Shown here piece by piece: positions 54,394 to 64,000 of a stretch of 64,000 nt of DNA. Numbering within the stretch: position 1 is the stretch's first letter; every line of letters starts with the position of its first letter. The translations under genes and the position numbers were made by a program. Origin of the DNA: Bacteroidales bacterium (lineage in GTDB: Bacteria > Bacteroidota > Bacteroidia > Bacteroidales > Bacteroidaceae); contig JAUNKN010000004.1 in assembly GCA_030532685.1 (NCBI GenBank), positions 1 through 64,000 of the forward strand. The letters are read 5' to 3'. The notes under the pieces are model-generated. The model was not told the origin of the DNA, ran no database searches, and saw nothing but the letters and a program-made list of their open reading frames with translations.

Positions 54394-55152
54394 TTAGTCC
54401 TTGAGCTTAGCACTGATGAATTCGCGGTTGAGACGAGCGATGTTGGCAATGCTTTCGTTCTTGGGGCATACGGCCTCACAAGCACGAGTGTTGGTGCAGT
54501 TACCAAAGCCCAGTTCGTCCATCTTGGCCACCATCGCCTTGGCACGCTTAGCACCTTCTACGCGACCTTGGGGAAGCAAAGCAAATTGCGACACCTTGGA
54601 AGAAACGAAGAGCATGGCCGAACCATTCTTACAAGCGGCAACACAAGCACCGCAACCGATGCAGGTAGCGCAGTCCATAGCTTCGTCGGCCTCGGCCTTA
54701 CCAATGAGGATGGCGTTGGCATCTTGAGCTTGACCTGTGCGGATGGTGGTGTAGCCACCAGCAGCTTGGATTTTGTCGAAAGCCGTGCGATCTACCATGC
54801 AGTCCTTAATCACGGGGAATGCAGCCGAACGCCAAGGTTCAACCGTGATTACATCGCCGTCCTTGAAACGACGCATGTACAGCTGGCAGGTCGTAGCGCC
54901 CGTACCCGTCTTGCCGTGAGGCGTACCATTGATGTAGAGCGAACACATACCGCAGATACCTTCGCGGCAGTCGTGATCGAACACGAAGGGTTCTTTGCCG
55001 TCGTTGATGAGTTCTTCGTTGAGGATGTCGAGCATCTCGAGGAAGCTGGTATCGTCGGGGATGTTCTTCATCTCGCGCTGCTCAAAGTGACCAGCATCTT
55101 TGGGACCATTTTGCTTCCAGTACTTGACTGTGAAAGATATATTCTTAGCCAT
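54394..55152 (-). CDS. frdB: fumarate reductase/succinate dehydrogenase iron-sulfur subunit
   Basis: 252 aa. Cysteine clusters for the three centres: CREGICGMCSLYING plus a later Cys ([2Fe-2S]), CATCIGCGACVAACK ([4Fe-4S]) and CTNTRACEAVCPKNE (remaining centre). It carries electrons between the flavoprotein and the membrane cytochrome b. Encoded 35 bp after frdA. In anaerobic Bacteroidales the complex mainly reduces fumarate. Confidence 0.95.
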   Translation of the reverse strand: MAKNISFTVKYWKQNGPKDAGHFEQREMKNIPDDTSFLEMLDILNEELINDGKEPFVFDHDCREGICGMCSLYINGTPHGKTGTGATTCQLYMRRFKDGDVITVEPWRSAAFPVIKDCMVDRTAFDKIQAAGGYTTIRTGQAQDANAILIGKAEADEAMDCATCIGCGACVAACKNGSAMLFVSSKVSQFALLPQGRVEGAKRAKAMVAKMDELGFGNCTNTRACEAVCPKNESIANIARLNREFISAKLKD

Positions 55153-55187
55153 ATTGGGTTATGTCTTGTTACGATGTGGAACTTTGA

Positions 55188-57134
<1,947 letters not shown>

Positions 57135-57242
57135 ATGTTTGTTTTTAGACGTTTTCGCAGCCAGCTTTAGTGCCATCTTACAAAGGGCAAGTGCAGGATG
57201 TTACGAAAAACCTTGGTTCGCAGTTGAGATGAGATTGAACAA

Positions 57243-57959
57243 TTACATACCGCAGCAACCGCCAGTGGCGCACGAAGCAGCAGGGCAGAAGAGGTTGTAG
57301 AGCTGGAAGTAAATGACTACCAGGGCAAACATACCCATGACCACGGTCGAATAAATCAGGCCAATGCACTTCAAACGGGGCAACCAGATTTTACCGCTGG
57401 CACCGAGGGTGTGGAAGGCACTCCAAAAACCATGGTTCATGTGGAACCAAATAGCTACGAGCCATACCAAATAGATGGCCGAATACAAGGGGCAAGAGAA
57501 TATGGTCTTGATCCAATAATAGCCGTCGGCAGCATAGACGGCAGCAGGGCTATCGTGCGCCACCAACTCCACGAGCATCATGTTGGCCCAGAAGTCTTTG
57601 AGGTGCAGAATCATACCCAAGATAATAATTGTGCCGAGCACAAACATGTTTTGCGATGCCCAGCTCACCTTCTCAGGACGATCTACCACGGCGTAGCGGC
57701 TATTGCCACGTGCCTTGCGGTTTTGGAGCGTCAGGATGAAGGCATAAACGAAGTGGAGCACCACGAGCGCACCCAATCCTGCCGTGGCGGCCACGGCATA
57801 CCAGTTGGCTCCCAGCATTTCGCAAATCATGTTGTAGGCCTCTCCCGAGAAGATGGCCACCACATTCATGCAAGCATGGAAAGTGAGGAAGAGGATGAGC
57901 GATAGGCCCGTTACGGACATAATCACCTTTCTTCCGATAGATGAGTCAGTTAACCACAT
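57243..57959 (-). CDS. frdC: fumarate reductase/succinate dehydrogenase cytochrome b subunit
   Basis: 238 aa, five membrane segments, di-heme type. Candidate heme ligands: His in LFLTFHACMNVV, VVLHFVYAFIL, GMILHLKDF and WFHMNHGFWSAFH. It passes electrons from menaquinol to FrdB. The C-terminus is odd: LFCPAASCATGGCCGM carries four cysteines in the last 15 residues. First gene of the operon, with a consensus promoter at 58057-58087. Confidence 0.92.
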   Translation of the reverse strand: MWLTDSSIGRKVIMSVTGLSLILFLTFHACMNVVAIFSGEAYNMICEMLGANWYAVAATAGLGALVVLHFVYAFILTLQNRKARGNSRYAVVDRPEKVSWASQNMFVLGTIIILGMILHLKDFWANMMLVELVAHDSPAAVYAADGYYWIKTIFSCPLYSAIYLVWLVAIWFHMNHGFWSAFHTLGASGKIWLPRLKCIGLIYSTVVMGMFALVVIYFQLYNLFCPAASCATGGCCGM

Positions 57960-58056
57960 AGATAGGAATTTAAATTGTTGATTATTTTGTGTTGAACATT
58001 TCCTTTAGCCGGGTTGGCGCTGATGCTCCTCAAAAATGAGGAGGCTCTCCACGCTG

Positions 58057-58087
58057 CAAAAATACTTCATTTCTTTTGAAGTGCAAA
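58057..58087 (-). promoter_or_regulatory. promoter of frdCAB
   Basis: On the minus strand TTTG (58084-58087), a 19-bp spacer and TATTTTTG (58057-58064), a full consensus match. Leader of about 90 nt to the ATG at 57959. Confidence 0.78.
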
Positions 58088-58195
58088 AAAAAGTAGCTGT
58101 TTTCGTAGCGAGAAAAGTGCGGTTTTAAGCGTACAAGGAGAAAAGCCAAGGGGCTTCCTTCACACAAGTGCCGAGAGTGTGCAAAAAAGCCTGTT

Positions 58196-58804
58196 TTACA
58201 GCCCCATACCTTGCAATATGCGCTCGCCTCTCGCCTCCTCACTGGCCCCCAATTCCATATATTTATAGAGGGTGTTGAGTGCCGTGCGACGCACTTCTGG
58301 GTCGGCCTTTTCATCGCCCAACTCGGTCACGAGGTGATCCAGCAGTTCGTCGGCATCGCGCTGACTGGGCGCATTGCCTTCCATGAAGAGGCGGCCCAGC
58401 AGTAGCCAAGCCACCAAACGCTCCATGTCGCGCTCGCTGGCCACCAAGCGGAAGGCCAAGGCCGAGGCAATGGGCAAGTGGCGCAACAGATGGAGCACCA
58501 ACACTTGCGCTTCCTCGGCATGCACGATTTGCTCGACCCAAAGCAAGGCCAACTCCTGATCCATGCTCTCGTGGGGCATGAGCATGGGTGCCAACAGGCG
58601 TAGCTCTCGGGTGTCTTCTTTCCAGAGGGCGATGGCCAAATCGGTGTCGTGAGGCAGCGTGGCAGCGATTTCGAGCAATCGGGGCTGGTCTACTCCAAAA
58701 TTAACACGATAATTGAGACCTTGCTGGCGCATGGAATGGCTCACCGGGCCATTCATCGTGGCGCGCAGCAGGCGACGTATTTCTCTGATTTGTTCGTTCA
58801 TCAT
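58196..58804 (-). CDS. AlkD-like HEAT-repeat protein (putative DNA alkylation repair)
   Basis: 202 aa from the first of two tandem ATGs (58804; 58801 is equally possible). All-helical with HEAT-like repeats: IREIRRLLRATMNGPVSHSM, NYRVNFGVDQPRLLEIA (the conserved block after which partners of this family are recognised), LAIALWKEDTRELRLLAPML and WVEQIVHAEEAQVLVLHLL. The family contains DNA glycosylases AlkC and AlkD and many untested members. Catalytic residues cannot be confirmed by eye, so the repair role is tentative. Confidence 0.6.
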   Translation of the reverse strand: MMNEQIREIRRLLRATMNGPVSHSMRQQGLNYRVNFGVDQPRLLEIAATLPHDTDLAIALWKEDTRELRLLAPMLMPHESMDQELALLWVEQIVHAEEAQVLVLHLLRHLPIASALAFRLVASERDMERLVAWLLLGRLFMEGNAPSQRDADELLDHLVTELGDEKADPEVRRTALNTLYKYMELGASEEARGERILQGMGL

Positions 58805-58856
58805 AGGGGGCATTGGATAGGTGCAAAGTTAATCATTTCTCCTCGATTGGGCACAA

Positions 58857-58893
58857 AAATCTCCCCACCATCCTCGTATGGGCTGGTGGGGAG
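58857..58893 (-). terminator. terminator after rubredoxin
   Basis: 10-bp stem CTCCCCACCA/TGGTGGGGAG with a 13-nt loop. On the minus strand it is followed by ATTTTTG. Confidence 0.7.
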
Positions 58894-58919
58894 CTTGCTT
58901 CTCGATTGCGTTACGATGT

Positions 58920-59084
58920 TTAGTCCTCCAGAGGGCTGAAGTCTTCCTTCGTTACACCGCAGATGGGGCATACCCAATCTTCGGGAATGTCTTCGAAAGC
59001 GGTGCCAGGAGCAATGCCAGAATCGGGATCGCCCTCAGCGGGATCGTAAATGTAGCCACAGGGGTCGCAGATATACTTTTGCAT
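58920..59084 (-). CDS. rubredoxin
   Basis: 54 aa, the standard size. Fe(Cys)4 site from Cys6 and Cys9 ([11 protein letters not shown]) and Cys39 and Cys42 (VCPICGV). The conserved aromatic and Gly residues ([20 protein letters not shown]) are in place. It is a small one-electron carrier, in anaerobes often serving oxygen or peroxide reduction. CAACTTTG on the minus strand near 59165-59172 is a possible -7 box. Confidence 0.93.
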   Translation of the reverse strand: MQKYICDPCGYIYDPAEGDPDSGIAPGTAFEDIPEDWVCPICGVTKEDFSPLED

Positions 59085-59295
59085 AGTCGTGGAAATTAAA
59101 TTGGTTGTCTATTGTGGTTATAGCTTAGAGCGGTTCCTATCTATTTTTCCGTCTCATTGTGCTGCAAAGTTGGAGAAAAAAAGCGAGACGACCAAATGTT
59201 TTATCCAAAAAATTATCGCACGCGACAATTTTTAGCCCGCCCGTCGTTTTTTTACCCTCAACACGTGCTGTTCCGCTCCCTTTTTCGAGAGGCTT

Positions 59296-59592
59296 TCCTC
59301 GCGCGCGCGTCCTCCCTTTCGCCTTTGTTTTTTGCTTCCACTGCTTCCACTAAAAGCGCATCTATCTATTTTTCAAAGGTTTTGCTCGTGGAAGGAAACA
59401 CTACTTTTTCCTCCACTCCCTCCACAGAAACAAAACAGAAAAACACTCACGAGAGAAAGGTTTGTTTGGGAGATTGGAGATAACAATCGTCTTTCCCTCC
59501 ACACGCTATCCCACTCATTTTCAAGCACAACACTCCTACTGTGGAAGCAATGGAAGTTTTGCACCATCGACATAAGGGAAGTTACACGCGCC
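59296..59592. repeat. MITE-like non-coding element, copy B
   Basis: Left end CCTCGCGCGCGCG, then CTTCCACTGCTTCCAC at 59335-59350; right side GTGGAAGCAATGGAAG at 59541-59556 and a degenerate ACGCGCC end near 59585. Inner boxes GTGGAAG 59388, CCTCCAC 59410, CCTCCAC 59419, TTGGAGA 59474, CCTCCAC 59497. Offsets from the first box (0, 9, 53, 75, 139, 162, 206, 215) nearly equal those of copy A (0, 9, 53, 75, 139, 160, 205, 214), although the sequence between boxes differs. Confidence 0.7.
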
Positions 59593-59649
59593 TGCAAGCT
59601 CCTTTCGTCGCTCCACAAGACAGGGGGCAAAATTCGCAGCGCGGTTTTT

Positions 59650-59730
59650 CTCCTTCCCACGTAGATTCTTTTTCTTCCCACGTAGAAATTCCTGCGTCCC
59701 AAGCAGGTTTTTCTTCTTCCCATGCCCATG
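59650..59730. repeat. CCCACGTAG-box palindromic repeat, copy 7
   Basis: Boxes CCTTCCCACGTAG, CTTCCCACGTAG, CCTGCGTCCCAAGCAGG and a degenerate CTTCCCATG. Less regular than copies 2 and 6. Lies about 60 bp after MITE-like copy B. Confidence 0.78.
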
Positions 59731-60027
59731 AAATTCCCTCAAATCCCAACTCCGCGACAAGCGAAACAAGGTGCAGGGACAAACGCTCTCCACGCGCCAT
59801 CGACCTTTTGCTCAAATCCACGCGGGCAAAGCGAAAACGGGGATTTTAGTTTTTTTATGCCACTTGGAGGGCATAAATTCGCTAGACAAGTATGTATACC
59901 CTTGGAAGGGTTTGCAACACAGTCCAGCCCCTCTCGAAAAGGACGGAGCGCGCCTGTCCCTTTTCAAGCAGATAGGCAGTGTACAGCTGGCCACCCTTCC
60001 TCTCACATTTCAACACTCATCTTGTTT

Positions 60028-61005
60028 ATGAACTACAATTTCAAGAATCTCGTTTTTGAAGGCGGAGGCATGAAAGGGCTCGCCTACGTGGGGGCACTCG
60101 AAGTGCTGCAAGAAAAAGGGATATATGCCCAAATCGAACGCGTGGCAGGAGCTTCGGCAGGCGCCATCATGGCACTCCTGTTGGGGCTCAACTACAGCCC
60201 AGAGGACTTGCGCGGCTTGTTTTGGTCGCTTTGTTTCAAGGATTTCTTGGACGACTCTTGGGGTATCGTGCGCGATGGACGTCGGCTCCTATTCGATTAT
60301 GGCTGGTACAAGGGCGAACGCCTGCGGGACTTTGTGGCACGACTCATCGAGCAGCACACGGGCACGCGGCACTGCACCTTTGCCCAATGGGAGCAGCTCC
60401 GTGCGAAAAAGCACTTCCGCGAGCTTTACATCGTGGGGAGCAATCTTTCCACGGGCTTCTCCGAAATTTTCTCTGCCCAGCATACGCCTCACCTGCGCAT
60501 TGCCGATGCCTTGCGCATCTCAATGTCCATTCCTCTCTTCTTTGCAGCCCAACGCAATGCGCGTGGCGATGTGTATGTCGATGGAGGACTCCTCGACAAC
60601 TATCCCCTGCACCTCTTTGACCAGCCTCCTTTTTGGAGTGCAGAGGAAAATGGCGCTCCTCCATACAATCCTCACACGCTGGGCTTTCGCTTGGACGCAG
60701 GACAACGCATTGCTGCATTTCGCCACAGGGCAGCTCCACCCCGTCGCGACATCCGACACTTTTTCGACTATACCCGCGCGCTTTTTGAAGCTCTCCTCAC
60801 CCAGCAGGACAATCGGCACTTGCACAGCGACGACTGGCAACGCACCATCTACATCGACACACTGGGCGTGCGCACCACCGATTTCGACATCGACGAAGGG
60901 ACAAAGCGTGGACTAATCGAGTCGGGGAAACGGCACACTCGGCAGTATTTCGACTGGTACGACCAGCCAAGAAAAACCGAGAAAACAAGGCCTACAAGTC
61001 TCTAA
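60028..61005 (+). CDS. patatin-like phospholipase
   Basis: 325 aa from the ATG at 60028. Oxyanion loop EGGGMKG (residues 11-17), nucleophile Ser43 in VAGASAGAI (GxSxG) and catalytic Asp185 in VYVDGGLLDNYPLHLF (DGG). No signal peptide. The C-terminal third is helical and basic. It should hydrolyse acyl esters of phospholipids in the cytoplasm or at the inner membrane face. Longer readings start inside intergenic repeats and are rejected. Confidence 0.88.
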   Translation: MNYNFKNLVFEGGGMKGLAYVGALEVLQEKGIYAQIERVAGASAGAIMALLLGLNYSPEDLRGLFWSLCFKDFLDDSWGIVRDGRRLLFDYGWYKGERLRDFVARLIEQHTGTRHCTFAQWEQLRAKKHFRELYIVGSNLSTGFSEIFSAQHTPHLRIADALRISMSIPLFFAAQRNARGDVYVDGGLLDNYPLHLFDQPPFWSAEENGAPPYNPHTLGFRLDAGQRIAAFRHRAAPPRRDIRHFFDYTRALFEALLTQQDNRHLHSDDWQRTIYIDTLGVRTTDFDIDEGTKRGLIESGKRHTRQYFDWYDQPRKTEKTRPTSL

Positions 61006-61070
61006 ACATGGGGAAAAAGTAGGGAAAATTCATTTTTCTGGGCTTTGATGTCAAAAAAAATGCTGAAATG

Positions 61071-61102
61071 TTTGGGTGGGCGGCTATCTTACAATATATT
61101 TG
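61071..61102 (+). promoter_or_regulatory. promoter of the HU gene
   Basis: TTTG at 61071-61074, a 20-bp spacer and TATATTTG at 61095-61102, a full consensus match. Leader of about 60 nt. Confidence 0.8.
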
Positions 61103-61168
61103 CAGCACAAAGGTATCAAAAAAGCCCCATAAAGAGCGCTAAAACTATCATTCAAACCCCTATACATT

Positions 61169-61435
61169 ATGAATAAAACTGAACTCATCGCAGCCGTTGC
61201 TGCGCAGGCTGGTCTGACCAAGGAAAAGGCTAAGGCCGCTGTAGATGCAATGCTCGACGCTATTGCAGATTCTATCAAGAAGGAGCAAAAGGTAGCTATC
61301 TTGGGCTTTGGTACTTTCTCTGTAAACGAGCGTCCCGCTCGCGAGGGCATCAACCCCGCTACGAAGCAAAAGATTCAGATTCCCGCCAAGAAGGTGGTGA
61401 AGTTCAAGGCTGGTGCTCAACTCGAAGTGAAGTAA
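61169..61435 (+). CDS. hup: HU-family DNA-binding protein
   Basis: 88 aa, standard HU length. Helical N-terminus MNKTELIAAVAAQAGLTKEKA, then VAILGFGTFSVNERPAREGINPATKQ (DNA-binding arm with the conserved RPAREGxNP) and PAKKVVKFKAGAQL at the C-terminus. Abundant nucleoid protein that bends DNA. Single gene between a strong promoter and a strong terminator. Confidence 0.95.
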   Translation: MNKTELIAAVAAQAGLTKEKAKAAVDAMLDAIADSIKKEQKVAILGFGTFSVNERPAREGINPATKQKIQIPAKKVVKFKAGAQLEVK

Positions 61436-61462
61436 ACTTCGACACACCACGACATATCACAC

Positions 61463-61503
61463 AGCTGCACGACTCCTCTACGAGTGGTGCAGCTCTTTTT
61501 TTA
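61463..61503 (+). terminator. terminator after HU
   Basis: Stem AGCTGCAC/GTGCAGCT with an inner ACTC/GAGT pairing, followed by eight T residues broken by one C. Confidence 0.85.
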
Positions 61504-61544
61504 TGGAGTAGGGCTTGTCCTTCAAGTCCATCGTCTGCTTCGAC

Positions 61545-61583
61545 AAAAACTCCCCTGTCAAAACCGTGGTTTCGACAGGGGAG
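61545..61583 (-). terminator. terminator of the C1 aminopeptidase gene
   Basis: Stem CTCCCCTGTC/GACAGGGGAG with an inner AAACC/GGTTT pairing. On the minus strand it is followed by TTTTTG, about 80 bp after the stop codon. Confidence 0.7.
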
Positions 61584-61660
61584 TATGCTTCATTCTCCAA
61601 GAAGCAACCTTTGAGGGGCTGTTCTGAAGACAGACAACAGGGAGGTAAAATTTCTCCTCC

Positions 61661-63055
61661 TTACTCTTCGCCCTTGAAGAGGGGGTCCCAAGCGGGAAGC
61701 AACGTGGGCTTTTGCTCGAGGAGCTTCAAGGTCGCAGCAGGCACATACTTGCGCTGCACGACAAGACGGAAGGTGTATTCGTCAAACCACTCGTCGGTCA
61801 TCACCAAATGGCCTTGTACTCCATTGGTAGGACCCCAAGAATTTTCGACTTTCCACTTCGTGGGCTTGCCCTGCGCATCGAGGTCTACGGCACACAAGGT
61901 CATAGCGTGCGACGAAGCCGAGGCAAAAGTTTGGATGCGTTCGGCCTTGTTCATGGGGAAGTCGGTGTCGAAGATGCTACCATAATCGAAATTTTGGAGC
62001 GAGAGGATACCCGTCTTGCGATTGTAGAACTTGCCCACATCGCAAGAGTAGTACATGCGCACACTGTCCTTGATGCTGGCGATGGCCATTTGCTTGATTT
62101 CCTCGATGGGCAAGTTCAAGTAGGTCCAGTTGTGCCCGTCGTAGGTGTGGCGATCCAGGTCGATGGTATAGGTTTTGTGGTAGGGGCGCGAGGGGTCGTT
62201 CATGACCATCACATAGTCGCTGATGAGATCCCAGCCCACAAAACGGCGGTAGAAGGATTGAGGCGTGAACTTCTCGGTCGAAAGAGGGCGACCGTTGGCC
62301 GCACGCATGGTCCAAGTGAATTCCGTGGGAGGCTCGCCCAAGCAAGCTACAAGAATGCGGTAGATGGTGGCAAGCTGCTCGGTCTTGCGCGCTTGAAGCT
62401 TCGCACCACGTTCGCCCTTGGCATAGGCCTTGCGCAGAGCGAGGCCATATTCGCGCAACTTGAGCGAGAGGATAGAGGCCATGCGCGAGGTATTGTTGGC
62501 ATTGAAGCTCTCGGGCATCACCTCGGCGGGCACTGCTCCATATTTGCTCACAATGTCCTGCACACCCGTGAAAGTGCCGCCATCGGAAATGGGATTTTTG
62601 AAAAGCCACTCGACAGTGGGTTCGCTCATGGGCTTGTCGGCACGATCGATAATCGCTTGGAGGAACAGGTTGGCCTTTTCAAGCTGATCGTAGAAGGAAT
62701 TGTAAGACTGCGAGAACTCAAAGCCCTTCAACTGTGTGTTTTCTTGGATAATGTGGGCACGCATCACGTTCAAACCCGTGAACAGCCAGCAGCGGCCACT
62801 CGACTTCTGGTCGGTGATACCCTTAGAGGGGGCTTCGTTGGAGAAGTAAGTGTCCTGTTCCTGTGCCGTATTAGGTTTAGCCGCGAGGGCATCGATACCG
62901 CCCATGATGAGGGCGTTTTGCACGGTGCGCTGTGCTGCGCTTTCGGCACTGCGTTGCTTAAACTTGGCAAGCATCTCGGGAGTAATGCTACCCTTTTGCG
63001 CGACCAGCCCAAGAGGAAGGGCCAGGAGGGCGAGAGAGAAAAGAATTTTATGCAT
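61661..63055 (-). CDS. exported C1-family aminopeptidase (bleomycin hydrolase/PepC type)
   Basis: 464 aa with a signal peptide (ending LVAQ), unlike cytoplasmic PepC of Gram-positives. Papain-like catalytic residues: Cys89 in SSGRCWLFTGLN, His383 in SASSHAMTLCAV and Asn405 in KVENSWGP; a Gln precedes the Cys in ITDQKSSG. It trims amino acids from peptides, here probably in the periplasm. In peptide-fermenting Bacteroidales such enzymes help feed on protein. A terminator follows at 61545-61583. Confidence 0.9.
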   Translation of the reverse strand: MHKILFSLALLALPLGLVAQKGSITPEMLAKFKQRSAESAAQRTVQNALIMGGIDALAAKPNTAQEQDTYFSNEAPSKGITDQKSSGRCWLFTGLNVMRAHIIQENTQLKGFEFSQSYNSFYDQLEKANLFLQAIIDRADKPMSEPTVEWLFKNPISDGGTFTGVQDIVSKYGAVPAEVMPESFNANNTSRMASILSLKLREYGLALRKAYAKGERGAKLQARKTEQLATIYRILVACLGEPPTEFTWTMRAANGRPLSTEKFTPQSFYRRFVGWDLISDYVMVMNDPSRPYHKTYTIDLDRHTYDGHNWTYLNLPIEEIKQMAIASIKDSVRMYYSCDVGKFYNRKTGILSLQNFDYGSIFDTDFPMNKAERIQTFASASSHAMTLCAVDLDAQGKPTKWKVENSWGPTNGVQGHLVMTDEWFDEYTFRLVVQRKYVPAATLKLLEQKPTLLPAWDPLFKGEE

Positions 63056-63155
63056 AAAGAAAAGTATTGGTCGGGCGATAAAGAAAAACTACTGCGCGCA
63101 AAACCCAAACGAGGGAGCCAAAGCAAGCCCATCGCAAGGGCACAGGTATTCAACG

Positions 63156-64000
63156 TCAAATCCAGCCTTCTTGTTTGTACCAAGCAACGGCTTCTTTCAC
63201 ACCCTCTTCGAGACTCCAGCGAGGAGTATAGCCCAATTCGCGCTTTGCAGGAGCGATGTCGCATTTCCAATTGCGCTGGCGCAGGAGTTGAAATTTGTCG
63301 TTGTTCAGCGTAGGCTGGCTACCCGTGAGGCGCGAGAGCCAAGTGTTGAAGGCGCACACGATGCGCAAGAACCATTCGGGGGCAATGATGTGTAGCACAC
63401 CGCGCACGCCCATTTCTCGCTGCAAGAGATCGCTAAAAGCGCGGCTATCGTAGGTATGCCCATCGCTCAAGAGATAAGCGCGACCCGATTTTCCGCGTGT
63501 CAGTGCCAAGAAGCACACTTCGACAAGATCGCGCACGTAGATGAAAGTGAGCGCTTGGGGCTCGTATCCCACGGCAAAATCGATGTGTTTCTTGATGCTG
63601 TCGGCCATGAGGAAATAGTCCTTCTCGCGAGGGCCATAGACTCCTGTGGGACGCAAAATGATGTAGTTGAGCCCCTCGATACTGGCCAAGCCTTGTTCGG
63701 CAGCAAGTTTAGAGCGCCCATAGGCTGTATTGGGGCGGGGAGTATCGCTCTCGTCGAGCGGACGATAGCGTTCAAATCCAGGTAAAGGACGACCCGCAGC
63801 ATCCAAGAGAGGCGCGTCATTGACATTCCCCATAATGGAGAGCGAACTCACCATCACGAAGCGACCGCGAAGGGCTTTCGTGGCCAGCAAGATGCGAGCC
63901 AGTCGCAAGGTTCCGTCGGTATTGGTGCGGCGAAAAGTAGCCTCGTCCTTGGCTTTGGTGAGCGCTGCTGCATGAATCACATGGTCAAAGGCACCATGCA
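63156..64000 (-). CDS. NAD-dependent epimerase/dehydratase family protein (5' end beyond window)
   Basis: At least 281 codons; the frame continues past the window edge, where it reads HGAFDHVIHAAAL, the usual segment after the first half of the Rossmann fold. The N-terminal GxxGxxG is therefore outside. Visible: VMVSSLSIMG, the catalytic Y-x3-K in TAYGRSKLAAEQ, ILRPTGVYGPREKDY and GYTPRWSLEEGVKEAVAWY at the C-terminus. Extended SDR family, with 3-beta-HSD or sugar-epimerase types as options. It ends 100 bp upstream of the aminopeptidase start on the same strand. Confidence 0.85.
   Translation of the reverse strand, partial: HGAFDHVIHAAALTKAKDEATFRRTNTDGTLRLARILLATKALRGRFVMVSSLSIMGNVNDAPLLDAAGRPLPGFERYRPLDESDTPRPNTAYGRSKLAAEQGLASIEGLNYIILRPTGVYGPREKDYFLMADSIKKHIDFAVGYEPQALTFIYVRDLVEVCFLALTRGKSGRAYLLSDGHTYDSRAFSDLLQREMGVRGVLHIIAPEWFLRIVCAFNTWLSRLTGSQPTLNNDKFQLLRQRNWKCDIAPAKRELGYTPRWSLEEGVKEAVAWYKQEGWI

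Larger units (their letters stand above)
59085..60027. other. 943-bp divergent intergenic region
   Basis: Between rubredoxin (minus) and the patatin gene (plus). Contains a 12-bp stem hairpin at 59208-59233 (AAAAATTATCGC/GCGACAATTTTT, one mismatch), the MITE-like element copy B (59296-59592) and repeat copy 7 (59650-59730). The open frame reaching upstream from the patatin gene through this region is not used. Confidence 0.65.

Noticed and set aside
59722..60027. N-terminal extension of the patatin gene by about 100 codons
   Set aside because: The extension is Ser/Pro/Arg-rich and begins in repeat copy 7; the patatin fold begins normally at 60028.

Overview
The window looks like a stretch of a moderately high-GC Bacteroidales chromosome, probably from the Porphyromonas/Prevotella side of the order. 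Supporting features are genes for type IX secretion and gliding (gldH-like and porT-like), several families found mainly in Bacteroidetes (DUF4923, DUF5020, DUF6029, DUF4294, Omp28), a quinone-linked fumarate reductase/succinate dehydrogenase of the CAB type, pyruvate:ferredoxin oxidoreductase, and promoters of the Bacteroidetes form TTTG-N19-21-TAnnTTTG. No Shine-Dalgarno sequences stand out. About 54 protein genes and one tRNA-Arg are supported. All functional calls rest on reading motifs and family resemblance, with no database search.

Layout. 1-1200: 3' truncated surface lipoprotein with collagen-like and GNWW repeats (minus). 2.2-5.5 kb: PSP1-domain protein, GldH-like lipoprotein, PorT, DUF4923 lipoprotein. 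5.8-9.3 kb: nucleobase uptake (uracil-type NCS2 permease, AzgA-type purine permease, Tsx-like DUF5020 barrel). 9.4-13.1 kb: envelope operon of TlpA-like thioredoxin, DUF6029 barrel, Omp28 lipoprotein and a secreted protein with a sorting-like tail. 13.2-16.6 kb (minus): three FKBP prolyl isomerases with different predicted locations, and tcdA. 16.7-21.0 kb: fucP, then an AT-rich DpnII-type (GATC) restriction-modification cassette, then a fourth FKBP. 21.2-23.7 kb: mtnN, luxS, yaaA, bcp. 23.9-33.8 kb (minus): DUF2490 barrel, DUF4956 membrane protein and VTC-type polyphosphate polymerase in one operon, then nifJ, a CotH-family protein and a LacX-like mutarotase. 34.2-37.7 kb: RNase H and uvrA. 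38.4-41.1 kb (minus): prmC overlapping an LTA-synthase-like sulfatase. 41.3 kb: tRNA-Arg(CCT). 41.5-50.4 kb: NhaD antiporter, outer-membrane barrel, ABM monooxygenase, rhomboid protease, membrane endonuclease/phosphatase, argS, metG. 50.7-59.1 kb (minus): nadA, typA, DUF4294, frdBAC, an AlkD-like protein, rubredoxin. 60.0-64.0 kb: patatin, HU, C1 aminopeptidase and a truncated epimerase.

The most unusual material is between genes. One repeat family (seven copies, about 65-90 bp) is built from flipped CTTCCCACGTAGGAT boxes. A second element occurs twice (37.9-38.2 and 59.3-59.6 kb). It is about 300 bp long, non-coding, has long imperfect terminal inverted repeats starting in a GCGCGCG run, and keeps short GTGGARG/CYTCCAC boxes at the same spacing although the sequence between them has diverged. 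The restriction-modification cassette is fitted between fucP and an FKBP gene almost without spare bases. The VTC-DUF4956-DUF2490 operon, with CotH nearby, is the best candidate for a poorly described envelope system.
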